Source of the DNA: Anastrepha obliqua
Lineage: Eukaryota > Arthropoda > Insecta > Diptera > Tephritidae
Direction of reading: 5' to 3'
NCBI RefSeq assembly: GCF_027943255.1
Contig: NC_072893.1
Location: 61,040,001-61,104,000 of the forward strand
Length of the DNA stretch: 64,000 nt
Positions 11,489 to 24,100 of this stretch are shown piece by piece. The notes under the pieces are model-generated. The model did not search any database, had not been told where the DNA came from, and worked only from the letters and a program-made list of their open reading frames with translations. The translations under genes and the position numbers were made by a program. Numbering within the stretch: position 1 is the stretch's first letter; every line of letters begins with the position of its first letter.

Positions 11489-12025
11489 TAATGGACATGA
11501 TCATGTAACCATGTATATATATGTAAGTTTATTTAATAGAGCAAAAACGTTGAAAAAATATTAAACGAGACAATAATACAATTATTTTTTAGAAAAGCAA
11601 CAGAAGGTCTTGTACTCGTCTTTATTTGTAAGTTTTATTCATTTCACCATATTAGAGCGTGTTTTTTCTACCAAATTTGCGTAAAAATTGATTCTTTTGT
11701 GAGAGCTGACAAAAGCTTTACCAATTCGATTCATAGCGGACGTGACTTGGAAAAAAGGGTATCAACTGTTAAACGGTCTTCCTCTAACTTTATACAGAAA
11801 TTCTAACTTGGATGGAAAATCAAAGACGAAATTCTCTTTTTTTGAAATACGGGCTGTAAGTAGAATATTAGTTTCTCAGCTCTTAAAGTTGCTTGATTTT
11901 TAAACGAAAATGAACTCATACTCAGCCCTGGTATGAAATAAAAAAAAAATATTGTAATAAATCGTGTTCATACTTCTGTGAAAAAAATATCATATCATTT
12001 GTCAATTAGCTTGTTTTTGGCATTT
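11489..12025. other. Intergenic DNA after the channel gene
   Basis: AT-rich sequence that includes the channel 3' untranslated region. No clear AATAAA is seen close to the stop. Nothing else is recognised. Confidence 0.4.
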
Positions 12026-12745
12026 AATTATATCAGTCGACCACAGGTGTGAACAAAGAATTTGTCTTAAATTTTGTGTTTTGAACGGGATTTCGTATAC
12101 CGAACCGTTGAAAATGTTGCAGAAAGCTTATGGCGAGTGTGCTTTATCAAAAACACAAGTCTAAGAGTGGTATGGGGCTTTTGCAGGGGGCCGAGAAGTC
12201 GTGGAAGATTTGCCTTGATCTGGTCGCCCATCAACTTCTTCAACGGATGAAAATGTCGACAAAGTCAAGGAAATGGTGCTGTTTCACGAATAAATTCGCA
12301 ACATTTTACACCATCAATTGGGCATGAGACGTGTGGCTGCTCGAATCGTTCCAAGAGAGTTGAATTTCTTTCAAAAAATTCATCGGAAGACATGCTTGAG
12401 CAAGTGAATTCGGACCCAATGTTTATCCAGCGCATCATAACAGGTGATGAGACGTGGGTATATGAGTTTGACATGCGAACCAGTCAACAGGTGGCTGAAT
12501 GGCGCTATCCACATGTGTCGAAACCCCAAAAAACACGTCAAAGTCGGTTAAAATTGAAAGTCGTGCTACTCGTTTTCTTTGATTGTCATGGTGTTGTGAA
12601 CTCGAGATTCATTCCAAATGGTTCTACGGTAAACAAAGAATATTATTTGGAAGTTATGCGACGTTTGAGAGAGAATGTGGTCTTTTTTGACAGAATATCC
12701 AGAGGAATTTTTGTTGCTTCGCCTTTGCAAATTCTTGTTTGATGT
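12026..12745 (+). mobile_element. Decayed mariner element (5' and middle part of transposase)
   Basis: Reading across several broken frames gives the N-terminal helix-turn-helix of a mariner transposase (EQRICLKFCVLNGISYTE, then ALSKTQV and EWYGAF, SGRPSTSSTDENVDKVKEM). From 12392 the catalytic domain follows with RIITGDETWVYEFD, which holds the first catalytic Asp, and EWRYPHVSKPQKTRQSRLK. The part with the second and third Asp is missing after about 12740. Stops and frameshifts make it a pseudogene. No terminal repeats were located. Confidence 0.75.
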
Positions 12746-12829
12746 TGTCCGTGACGTTCACACAGAGCAACTTTGCAATTTATTATTTTAGTTTTTAGCA
12801 CGGTAGAGAGAACTTAGCATCAGACCATT

Positions 12830-13157
12830 GACTTATATATATATATACAATTGGCGCGTACACCCTTTTTGGGTGTTTGGCCGAGCTCCTCCTCCTATTT
12901 GTAGTGTGCGTCTCGATGTTGTTCCACAAATGGAGAGACCAACAGTTTCAAGCCGACTCCGAACGGCAGATATTTTTGTGAGGAGCTTTTTTATGGCAGA
13001 AATACACTCGGAGGTTTGCCATTGCCTGCCGATGGGCGACCGCTATTAGAAAAATGATTTTCTTAATTTTGGTGTTTTCACCGAGATTCGAACCGGCGTT
13101 TTCTCTGTGAATTCCGAATGGTAGCCACGCACCAACCCATTCGGCTACGGCGGCCGC
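12830..13157 (-). repeat. tRNA-derived SINE, copy 6 (full length)
   Basis: Reverse copy with a (TA)n 3' tail at 12835-12847, TTGGCGCGTACACCC, the complete body and a tRNA-like head ending at about 13156. On the minus strand the head shows TAGCCGAATGGGTTGG and GGTTCGAATCTCGG. It is one of the best-preserved copies. Confidence 0.9.
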
Positions 13158-14569
13158 CAACTTGGTTTCAGATATTTTGAGGGAATCAGCTGATTGGGCG
13201 AGGAGTGTAAGATTACGTGTGAAATGGCAAAACCTTCATCATCATTGGTGGAAATTGAGAGAGGAAAGTGACATTTCATTTTGCGAGCAGTTGATAGGTT
13301 CTGCTGATGGAATGGAGTTGGCAAGTATGATAGATTACAAGGTTTGGCCATCCGAGCCAAATTTTGAGAGTAACTTTGGCTGTTATATCACAGGGGATTT
13401 GCCAGAGAGAAAGGCGAATGAAATGAAAACAAAACGTGTAAAGTGAGGTTAGTTGAAAACAATCAGTCATCCAATCAGCCGTTTTCCAGATGGCAAAGAA
13501 ATAATATGAGCAATGGTATCGTTGATTTTTTTGTACAATATATCAACGCAATCTTACTGTTTACGATTTCTATTGTAAACAAACCGCTACCACAACCCTT
13601 CTTACGTTGGCAAATCAGCTTATTCCTTAAAAATCGCTAAGAACCGATTAATAGTTTGATGCAATTCATGCAAATTTCATTCATAATTGAATTCATAATG
13701 TTCACTGTAAATAAAATATAAACTATAACTAAGCCAAATAGTAAACAGCAGGACAGCTAAGGATAGGTGTTGTTATAAAATAATGCCAAGTCTGATGGCA
13801 TGAATGTCAATGAGTGGTTAGGACATCGACAACAATCGAGAGTTGATTTAGGAGTTCTTTCAAACTCCGCCCCCGCGTGACCAGAAGGATCTCGCGACCT
13901 TACAAGTTGGTTTACCCTCGCAGTGCTAGCTTTGTCAGACCACAGCCAGACCATCCCAAAACTCTATTGGACTAGAGAAACTACCTCACGGGACTCTTTT
14001 CTACAGGTGGGTGACAAGGACCCATATGAGCTTTTTTTCCTTGTTCACTCCTCTCGGGAGTATAGGGCCTCGACAAGATTCGTCTTGCGTTGGTTTCGTT
14101 AATCTATTTGATTTCTGACAGGGTAGGTGATTAGCCTGCCGCTACCAGTCTTAAATAGAGGCGATGTTCACTTGTGGTTGCTTAGGAACAACGCCTTCTT
14201 ACTGCTTTGAGCGCCATCTGTGCCTCACATTTTTCTGTAAGAAGGATCGCACAGATGGTTGAGGACTTCGCTAAATTTGGTGTGCCTGCGCTATTACCGC
14301 GGTTGCCCGCTTCCTCTTGCTGGCGCCACTGATGCAATGTAACTGTGTGTTTTTCTTTGTTTTTTTGCTTGCTTTTGCAGCCACAATGCAAATAATGCGT
14401 TGACTATTGTGCGGGAGTAAGGATGGAAAGGATAAGTTTTTGGGGTTGAGAAATGAGATTCCCTTATACTATTGACCATATGAATTACATCGCCGGCTGG
14501 TTTTTTTTAAATGGTTTAATGTTATTTTGGTAATGAGAGCCATTGTGTATTAAAAAATAGGACCAACTT
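13158..14569. other. Intergenic DNA with a GC-richer unidentified stretch
   Basis: 13158-13750 has no recognised feature. From about 13790 to 14400 the sequence is noticeably richer in G+C than its surroundings and contains no long convincing frame. It could be the untranslated end of a retroelement or another old repeat. I could not identify it. Confidence 0.3.
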
Positions 14570-14845
14570 CATAACATGACTCGGATGCACGAAAGTGCTA
14601 TTATATTTCGGTTACGGAGCCTCTATTACAAACCTTTTTTTAATTTGGACCATCTTTTGTTTCAACTGGATGGAGTACCATGTCACGTAGCTCATCGAAT
14701 AATTAATATTTTGGGCACAATTCTTAGTAATCGTACTATCAGTAACATTGGCGGGGTTAGTTAGTCACTCCAGAGCTACGTTTCGACCGTTAGACATTTT
14801 TGTGGGTTATCCTTAAAGGCCAACGTTATGCGGAAGATACAGTAG
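14570..14845 (+). mobile_element. Mariner-like transposase fragment
   Basis: The frame near 14655 reads FQLDGVPCHVAHRIINILG and, after a stop, the following part resembles the region between the second and third catalytic residues of the mariner-like group that also occurs at 45690 and 59720 (compare FQQDGA and HTAxxTIDLL there). Heavily decayed. Confidence 0.5.
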
Positions 14846-15299
14846 ACGAACCGCTCTTTTATAAAATGTTCGCTTGGTGGCCACAGGGGCCTATTGTGAT
14901 GCTCAGGGAAGATTTATTCAGACCTATCACTATGCACTATTATTAAGTAGAAGCTTCTGGATGGGCTCTACTTCTTTCTCATCTCTACAGCTCCTGCAGA
15001 AATCGCTATATAGGGCTTGGAAATGTGTGCATACTTTTAGGGCACATTTTTTAAATTTGGCGATTTACCGCACAAGACTTTAAATCTATCGCAATGTCAA
15101 TCTCCATAACTTGAGAAATCAAAAAATATGCTTCACGGGATTGGCATATGTCAATTGGCTGAATTATTGATATTTTAAATGGATGGAACCACTTCATATT
15201 ATACAAGAATGGCAGAATTAGGTTTTAAGTTTAAAGTTTCTCCCTAACTGATGAGGGTATGAGCGGGGCTCTGTTATTCGTGTGGGTTATTTAGTCACC
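14846..15299. other. Non-coding DNA, nothing recognised
   Basis: No domain or repeat edge can be supported here. Confidence 0.35.
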
Positions 15300-16225
15300 A
15301 CGTCGCAGTGGACGGCTGCACAATGTGCGTTCGCAATCGAAGCGTATTTCAAGGATAATGATTTGTGTGCAACTGCTCTTCGTAGATTTTTATTCACGTT
15401 ACAATATTCGACTTTTACCTGGTGCCCTAAGTGAAGATTTGATTTTTTCATGCGTGCGAAGGCTTCTGACAACAAGTTCGATGGCAAACGGCCCATGACC
15501 GGAGCCCAGCCGGAAATCGAGGACAAATGAAAATATTCACTCGTAAATACAAATTTGCACGATAATCCGCATCATTCCATGTGTAAGAGAGCGAATGTCC
15601 TGGGACCTCCAAAACCTTGTGTGCATGAAATACTACGAAAGGATCACAGACTTCACAGCTTCAAAATTCGAATCGTGCAAACGCTTTAGCTTAACGATTA
15701 TTATTTGCGCAAAAATTCCGTGAGATAATGTTGGACCGAATTCGTACGGCAAACATTATCTTTTGGAGTGATGAAGCCCATTTTCATATAAATAGAGCCC
15801 ATTTACATTTAATAAGAGTGAAAAGTAAAATTTCCTTTATTGGCTATCGAAAAGAACAAAACCCACCATTAAAATATCAACAGCCACTTCACAGTCAAAA
15901 AGTGATTGTTTGGTGTGCTTTGTCAAGCAGTGGAATAAGTGGACCATATTTTTTTGAAAATCGTCGAGGGCAAGCTATTTCTGTGCGCGGTGCCCCTTCT
16001 CCGCGCATGCTGAACGATTATTTTCTGCCAATAAGGAGACATCATCCTTTCGTCAGTGGGCACACATGGTGCAAGATGCAAGATGGCGCCATGAAGCACA
16101 CGGTGAGAGAGACTATAAAGATATTGAGTGATTTCTTCCCTAGAAAACGGACTCTTACTTATGGATCTTACTTTTATGGACTTTTTTCTGTGAGGTACCT
16201 GAAAAATCCATTTGATGTCTTGTAA
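15300..16225 (+). mobile_element. Decayed mariner-like transposase (helix-turn-helix plus catalytic domain)
   Basis: Across frames: an N-terminal segment QCAFAIEAYFKDNDLCATALRR near 15320 (recognition helix region; only part shown), KPCVHEILRKDHRLHSFK near 15613, then from 15728 MLDRIRTANIIFWSDEAHFH with the first catalytic Asp, HSQKVIVWCALSSSGISGPY and MQDGAMKHTVRETIKILSDF with the second Asp. The final third is lost. Frame changes in the first half and the missing last catalytic residue make it inactive. Confidence 0.7.
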
Positions 16226-16261
16226 AGGCGTTACATCTCTGCATTGCTGCGAAAAAGAAGT

Positions 16262-16640
16262 TAAGAGGCAAAAGTGTACCAGGAGGATGTCTTAGAAAGC
16301 GTGGTGAAGCAGTTGACCAGTACTCTCTTCAATGTAGATTCCGCTCCAGCCCATAAAGCAAAAACCGCCCAGCAGTGGCTAGAAAAAAATAGTCCTGAGT
16401 TCAAAGCCGCAGAAGATTGGCCATCTGGAAGTCCAGATCTGAATCCATTGGACTACAGTTTTGTTGATCGGAATTGAAGAAAATGGCCTGTCGGAGACCT
16501 CACGGAAATTTGGAGAGTGTCAAACAATCTTTGTTTCGAGCAGCGGCGTCAATATCCATCGAAACCGTGCGTGCTGCAATAGCTGAATGGCCTAATCGTT
16601 TCAAGGCTTATGTAAAAGCAAATTCGTTTCGAATAAAAAT
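16262..16640 (+). mobile_element. Second mariner/Tc1-type transposase fragment, C-terminal part
   Basis: Directly after the previous fragment, a different family reads YQEDVLESVVKQLTSTLF, DSAPAHKAKTAQQWLEKN and WPSGSPDLNPLDYS, with further conserved C-terminal sequence in other frames to about 16620. The segment after FNVDSAPAH is typical of insect mariner-type elements. Two unrelated transposase pieces lie head to tail here, which suggests one element inserted in or next to the other. Confidence 0.6.
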
Positions 16641-16798
16641 TTAAAATTTTGGTTCCTAATATTTACATGATTAAATAAAACTAGCTTCATTAAAAAAATT
16701 ATTATAATTTTATATCTATAACGGACTAAATCTGTAACAGAACTTATGGCAGGACTAAGCACATATGCATGTATACTCGTATTTATGCAATTGTTTAA

Positions 16799-17323
16799 GG
16801 TGTTAGGGGTAGTCAGAGGCCCGGAAAAATGATAATAATTGTAAAAGTTATCGCTGTTTGTGTAGAGCCCGTTTCTCCAGAAGTTCCTTGCGGTGATCAT
16901 CACAAGTCCTTGGAGATTCAGCTAAAATCAATCGGGCAATGGAAATTAGTTTTATTAATAGATAATCTTGTGCTTTTTTTTCATATTAACAATGTGGCTG
17001 CCTCAGGAAATATTTTTCAGATTTTCGAGAAGTTTTTTATGTTTTTCAAAAGTAGTATAAATTTTATTGAAATTTACCAAGCGGTTTTTAAATTACAGTA
17101 ATCACCAGTTCAAAAACATAGTTTTGAGAAAATTGCATTTAAAGCTAGCTACTTGCTCTCGAACGCTCCGGAGTGCCTGAGCTTCCTTTGTTAATTGTTG
17201 AATACCTCGAAAAGTATTTTTCAGATTCACTTCAAATTTTCACACAATATTTTTAAGGTATTATACTTTAAGAAAATGCAAAAAAAAACTAATTTTTTGA
17301 AAATTCTGACTACCACTAACTCC
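16799..17323. mobile_element. TTAA-flanked MITE
   Basis: TTAA at 16795-16798 and again at 17324-17327 bound a 525-bp non-coding segment. Its ends are inverted repeats: GGTGTTAGGGGTAGTCAGA on the left and GGAGTTAGTGGTAGTCAGA on the right (complement), 17 of 19 matching. TTAA target use is the hallmark of piggyBac-type transposition. There is no transposase inside, so it would be non-autonomous. Confidence 0.65.
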
Positions 17324-17327
17324 TTAA

Positions 17328-17914
17328 AGTATTGCGGTTTCATTTTGTAGTACTTCTTATAAATAAATTTCCGTATTTTTATAGTATTTCAGTTAATTTT
17401 TTGTTTATATTAGAAATATCGCTCTTAGAAATATGGAAACTATATTTAATTTTGAATTGTTATGCTACATTATTGCTTATTTCTCTTGTTTACAGGAGTG
17501 GTTTGTCCATCATTGTAAGAGGCCTTATGTACAAAAGACGCGTACTATTACCTGCTGCAGAAGAAATATGCAACTGCCAATTTTTTAGCTACTCCTTACA
17601 ACCATCTGGCCGTAAAACATACGAGTATTTTACTTGCCGAATATTCTTATTCATTTAAATTGCGGATTAGTAAATAAATTTGGTACTGTTATGTTGAACT
17701 TGCATTCATGTCACAATGAAACTGAGTGTGAGTGCGTATCGCGCACACGCATCAGCACACAAAAAAATTCTTTCGAGCGGATACCATTCCCAACTCAATT
17801 ACGGCAGTACAGGTGCGGCAGTTTCTTCTTCTGCTGTCTTGCAAATGGTAAAATTACAAATATTCAAAATTTTTTTTATAAGTAAATCGTATTTTTTATA
17901 TTATTTTGCTATAG
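17328..17914. promoter_or_regulatory. Upstream region and probable 5' UTR acceptor of the CNG channel gene
   Basis: A polypyrimidine-rich stretch and TATAG acceptor end directly before the ATG at 17915, and the in-frame triplet before that ATG is TAG. The most likely reading is that an untranslated first exon lies further upstream and is spliced to this point. Neither that exon nor a promoter could be located. Confidence 0.35.
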
Positions 17915-18117
17915 ATGGACCCCAACGAAGGCGCAATGTCATTCGCCAAAGATCACCGAGGGGCCGAGTGCAATAGTGACACGGATATTGTGAGTCCCTC
18001 TGGTACTAGCAGCTCGGGCCAGGAGCGGACGGGCGCTATCAGTAAATCTCAGCCACGCGGAAGTGACGATGATAATAGTACTGTAACTTATTCCGATATA
18101 AAAAGTCCTGGACAAAA
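17915..18117 (+). CDS. Cngl: CNG channel, coding exon 1 (acidic/Ser-rich N-terminus)
   Basis: ATG follows an acceptor AG. It encodes a 67-codon polar segment rich in Asp, Ser and Gly (for example SDTDIVSPSGTSSSG), cytoplasmic and probably disordered. The GTAAGT donor at 18118 is a consensus site; the exon ends in phase 2. Confidence 0.65.
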
Positions 18118-21100
18118 GTAAGTAAAACAGAAATGTTTGCTGTTTAGTGGAAGCTTTTTAATTAATTTCGAAGTTTTGCACTTCGTTGTTGCCTTTATAC
18201 ATATGCAAATGAGTGTTCCTTTAACACATTGAGTGAAATGGCGCATGTTTTTGTACGACACCTAATACTTTCCGGGACGCCAGGATGCACGAAAGCTTAC
18301 AGTCGAGGTTGTTTATAGTACATTAGACCTTAACATGCGTGGGACACCTCTCGCAATTTTTTATTTCCCCTCAATTTTCATAGTGCTATGATGATTTTTA
18401 CGAAGCAATAAGGGATAATTAAGAAATTACTTTCACCACGCTTTCTAATCAAAACTTCGGCTTCGGTGAAGATTTTTTCAAATCCGCATGGCACTCTATG
18501 TGTTAATGTTTCTTAGAATTTCGCGGTTTTTTTGTTAGTCGTATGACGCTGTTGCCTCACAGTTAACATTGGGGAATAGTCCTGGAATTGTATAATATCC
18601 TAGAGAGACGGCAGCGTTCATCGGGCTTACCGGCACAGTTAATTCTGATTAAAATTGTACTGTGGCAGACGGTTGTTATGCGTATTAGTGAACAGCTGAT
18701 TTGTGTATTGGATAGTTTTGTCAGTAAAAGGTGGACCGTAGGCAACAAATACGGGTAATAAATGTCGTGTTACTAAAAAAATAATTATTTAAACATTTAA
18801 TGCAATTTCGATCGTGTTAGTATAAACTAGCATTGCATCCATACTATCTGATCCATTACCGAAATAATTGCTTTCAGTCTTTCTTGTTCTTCTCTTTAAA
18901 AGTTTCATTATTTTTCATTCACAATAGATATAACGGCCAGTTTTCGGCAATAATTGGCATCGAAAATTCCGCTAATCCGCTTAAATTATGAGAATTAATG
19001 AAGTTGTCAATCCACATTAGTTGCACTTAATTCCTAAGATAATTTCGAATTAAGTCGTTAATACCGATTAGCGTCACCGTCTGTCTAGGTTACAACATAT
19101 TGAAATTATGAAATCCTTTGCTGAAATGATAAGAGTTTGAAAGTGTTATTGGCCATCAATATTCACAAACTGAAAGAAATGAAATGAAATGAAAACTGAA
19201 AGACAACATTCCATGAAAAAATTTGAATTGCACTATGTGAAAACTTCGTCAAAAATTTCATCAAAAAGATCAACGCCTAAGACGCCTAGTTATGGGATAT
19301 TGTGTTCCATACATAACCTCCATCGCAAAGCTTTTTATCACAATATAATTATTAGAAGAGCGTTTTTAAATTTCAAAGTCGACGGTCTCAAAACATTTAA
19401 CAAACCTATGAATATTCATGACATCTTATAGCTTTCGAGAAATAGATTGGTAATAAATCTTTCGGAAATTGTATAGATAAATAAATATTGCGTACCTTAT
19501 ATAAAGCTAGAAAGCTCAAGTTAAATATGGGGATCGAATCAAACAGGTTTGGTTTACTGGCTACCAACTAGAGCTCCAGATGCTCAGATATCGAGTAGAC
19601 CATCTATCTCGATACTCGCTCGAAACTCGTACTTTGCTTAATTATTCAAATGTTTGGTCCAAATTTTCAAGCTTTTCAACAATTTGAGGTGCTAAACGAA
19701 AACTGTTCCTTTTTTTGTCAGCTCTATGTACTTGTATAAATAATTTGTAAAATTAAAAAAGGGCTAATAAAAAAGTCAAAATATGTAATCAAATGTATTG
19801 TTCGATTTACTCGAAAAAGCTCGATATACTCGAGCCCCGATTGAAAAAAATGCGTTATATAGTCACATAATGGTGGGATTCAATGAATTGAATGGTGTAT
19901 CATTGAATTTTACTAAAAGTCTTCTAAGACGAAATTTAAGAAAAATCAATATTTGTACTGAATTTACCATATTATTTAATATGACATTTGATTAATATTG
20001 CGAAACTTTAATACACTGTAAAAAAAATTGTGACCCGGTAGACCAAAACCCAGTTGGGGTTTTTCTATTCTACATAAGTACTTTCATTTGCAATTGCATC
20101 AGCTGCGAAGCTGTTTGGATGAACTAGCCAACCTTGGATTTTACAAGAAGACAACGATCCCAAACATCGAGGCCGTGTAAAGTGGAAATAGCAAACTGGG
20201 ATTGAAACATTTGACTGGCCTTCACAGTCGCCTCATACTAACCCTATTGAAAATGTTTCGGAAAATGTTGAATTTCTACCATGAGAAAGCTCCATATAAA
20301 AAGTCACTTACCATTCGCAGGGACACACCATAAAACGGAAGAGAGCTCGGCCAAACAACCAATTTATCAATCAATTTTTTCAAATAATTTATGATTTCAA
20401 TGACTACTTATCAAATTCATTAGATTTAAAAAGAAGTGTTAAGGATAGTCGAATCCACGCTGATGAAACTGACTCTTTTTTTTTAAAGTAGGGCTGTGTG
20501 TAGTCGATTATTCGATCAATTATAGTGTCAAATTAATTAATTAATATAATTGAGTAACTAAAAGCATTATATGATTAATAAGAAAATTAAAGTCAGACAG
20601 GAGGTATGACTATACACCTTTATTTTAATCTCCATAGAGATCCTAAATTTACATTCTTATCAATCACTTCCAATTCATCAATCAGCAATATACAAAATCA
20701 ATGCAGTTCAGTTCCAAGACAAAAGTGACATTTTAAAACAGGTGGTGAACATGCCAATCGCAACTTGTGCATAGATCAAAACACATTTGAGGTGAAACAG
20801 CTTAAGCTACGGCGACACGTTCATGCATTTGCTGTCCAGCAGCTTATATGTGTGCGTGTCGGGTGCATGACGCTTGCTCAAGAAAAAATCTAAAATTCTT
20901 GATTTTCATCATGCAAAAGTCGACAACAAGTATGTGTGACACGAAACAAGTACGTGTGTCACCCGACACGCACACATATAAGCCGCTGGACAGGAAATGC
21001 ATTAGCGTGTCGCTGTAGCTTTATTGTTATTATACAGGGTGTATACGCGAGTTGAAAACATGCACATACGTGGCTATAATTTCCCGAAACCGGATAAGAC

Positions 21101-24100
21101 ATATAGGACTACAACTTAACTCAAGAAGTGAAGAGACATGGAGTTCTCGTCGCGATATGTCGCTCGTAGGTGCAAATTACAACGTTTTCGCAATCTAATA
21201 TTTTGAAGTGTGACCGTACGGGCATTAATTCGTTCGATCTGCAGAATTTATTCCACATGTGCAAGCGATCATTTACGAGGACCCTTCAAAATCAATGAGG
21301 CTCCTGCGAGGGAGCTTAATGTTTCTGCGGGTCTTATCCGTCGAATTGATAAGATCTCTGGTATAAATCCCACATTATGCGCAGAAGACAGAGTGTGGGA
21401 GGAAACACGAGAACAGCGAGTTAACTGATCAAAACGCATTCTAAACAGAATTAAACACCCTGAAGCGTCTAAGATGTTACTGGTATTTTTCTGACAAAAA
21501 AACTTTGACTAAGACCAAAAGACTAACCGCAGAAATGACCAGAATAACAGATGGGTATGTTCCAAGGTTCTTGATGTCATGCATACGAAGGTTCCAGCCA
21601 CTGTTATGGTTTAAGAGATTTTGAGCAACACAGGACGTGCCATGTCATCACACCTCTTTACTAAAGCATTTCGAGTGAATTCTGCTGCATATATCGAGAT
21701 TCTGGAGACAGTAGAGAACCTACGAATACGCCACTTCAACTTTCAAAAAGACTCTGCTCTTTCACACAAAGCGATGGCGACACAAAATTGGACGGCTGAA
21801 AATTTCCATGACCACATAGCGTCGAACTTATGGCCGTCTAATTCTTTAGACCTTAGTTCCCTGGATGGTTATGTTTGTGGGTTAGTAGGGCGTGTAACCA
21901 ATAAGCATCCTTAGAACAATATTTATTCCCTGAAGGCTGCAATTAATATCGTTATGGTCGGGCATGTAATAGTTTCTGGATCCAGATCGAGGAGGTTATT
22001 GCAGCGAATGGTAATTTTTTGAATGATTTTATTAGATATATAACAAGTTGATGTGGTGTAAAACTTCGTCAAGTTTCATTAAATTTGGCTCAAAATAAAA
22101 ACTATTTAGTTTTATTTTCAAATTGTCCTCTAATACCATATGCATCTCGTAACTAGTTATTTGGCATACTGTTGAGAATACAGAAGGCGGCGCTAGGGCT
22201 ACCTTATTTTTGACGATTTTGACAAATGAGTGATGCTAATACAGAAAGTAAAAGAACAAAAAGAAGAGAAAGAGTATCCACAAATATCAAACCCAAAAAT
22301 ATATGTATGTAGAATAAATCCAAGCATGATGAAATACAATGTTTGGCCATCCGATACAGATACGCTCTTCCCATTCTTGTTATTCGGTTATACGGTGTTC
22401 GTTAACTTTTGGCGCGTATTTTATTTTTTCGAATAACCCAAGAGTAAATCGCACCACAAAACAGTCAAAGTCACGAATTACGACAATGACAAGCTCAGTG
22501 TGAATCCTGTTATATTCAAATATGTATGTTTGTGTATTCACAAAATAAAATTCTTATTCCAGGAAATCAGATAATGGAGATAGGCATTCAGACCCAGATT
22601 CTGATTGGTGAGTTTTTCATCGTTTATTGCACAATAGCAATAATTGCATGCGCTATCCCTACTTAATCCCTACTTAATCCTTTAGTAATACTTAATGATT
22701 TTATTTATTCACTAGTTAGCACCCAGCATGGTTTGCGGCACCTCATAAATGCACGATTTTCTATTTTATCTAAATAGTATCATAGTAAATTTAAAAAAAA
22801 CGATGTTGATAGTCAAGGGTTGATATTTCGTCTATAAAAACTGTCTTTAAGCTTTTTATCACGAAGTGTGAAAAATTCAGCTCGGACTGGAAAATAAATA
22901 TTATGAGTAAATTCATCATGTAAGTAAGCTATGTAACTATAATTGCCATTTACGGTAATGTACAAATTGGCATCAATATCGGGTAAGGAATTTGAATTTT
23001 CTTGCTCTTTTGTGCTTGAAAAAATTAATTTTCAATGAAAAATTATGAATTAATTTAAATGCAAAATTAATTTTCAAAACAACCAGAAGCTTCTTTGTGC
23101 TACTCCAATGTAAGGAAGCCGATTCAGAACTGTTTTAGGCATGCTGGCCGGTTTCGAATTTGGTAGCATTTATTTTACGGGGCTTTGCAAGTGTCTATTA
23201 TATAATTTTCAATTCCTATTACTTCTCATTTTTAATATTGTCATATGACTAACTAACTGTAACTAACGTCGATACGACGGCTGAGGTTTCGCTTCATTTC
23301 ACTAGCACTTCGTGTCACTATTCTTTTCCAATTCCTGTGGCACTTAATAATGTTAAACATTTCCACCAGCTGTTAAACACCGATTTTCTCTCAAGACTAA
23401 TATTGTATTTTATCTGGTTTATTTTTTGGTCGAGAAAGCCATTTTCTTCACATCAGCTGTCGTTTTGGCAACCAACTTCTACCTTTTGGGAATTATGAGT
23501 GAACGTTGCCAATTTGTGAAACGGTCGGAGTGTTCTACATTCTGTAGTTGTATGGGGTGTGTTTTAAGAGCTTGAGAACTTGAAATGATAATACACAACA
23601 GAAGTATTGGGGGAATGCATTTTTCTTTATCATAATCTGCTAGTTAATTTCTTGGCATTTATTTTATGAATATGATAACCGGCATATGTCCACCGCGGCT
23701 ACTAGTTAGATGGTCCATTCGATTAGTCCAATTTTCGATTACTTTTCCTAATAAATCTGAATAATAAATGTAAATGAACCCGATTAGCAAAATTGCGACG
23801 CAAACGATGATCGCTTGGGTCAAATCTTGCACGTGCTGTATTTTTAGGCGCGTAAACCAAGATCCTTATGTAACATTTTTCACGTAGTCGAAGGACAAAG
23901 GCCAACAAGTTGAAAACGAGGACGAATCGACATTGAACACTTCGCTCTTTGAACCTCGCGAACAGATTTATTTTTGTTAAAAGTAAATTTCTACAATTGG
24001 AATAGTTGTTCTGGCGTTAGACGATTCGTGATAACTTGCCAAACCTTACTGAACAGAAATGTCAATACAGTTTGGCTTTCTCAGCTGCCAAACCATAGTT

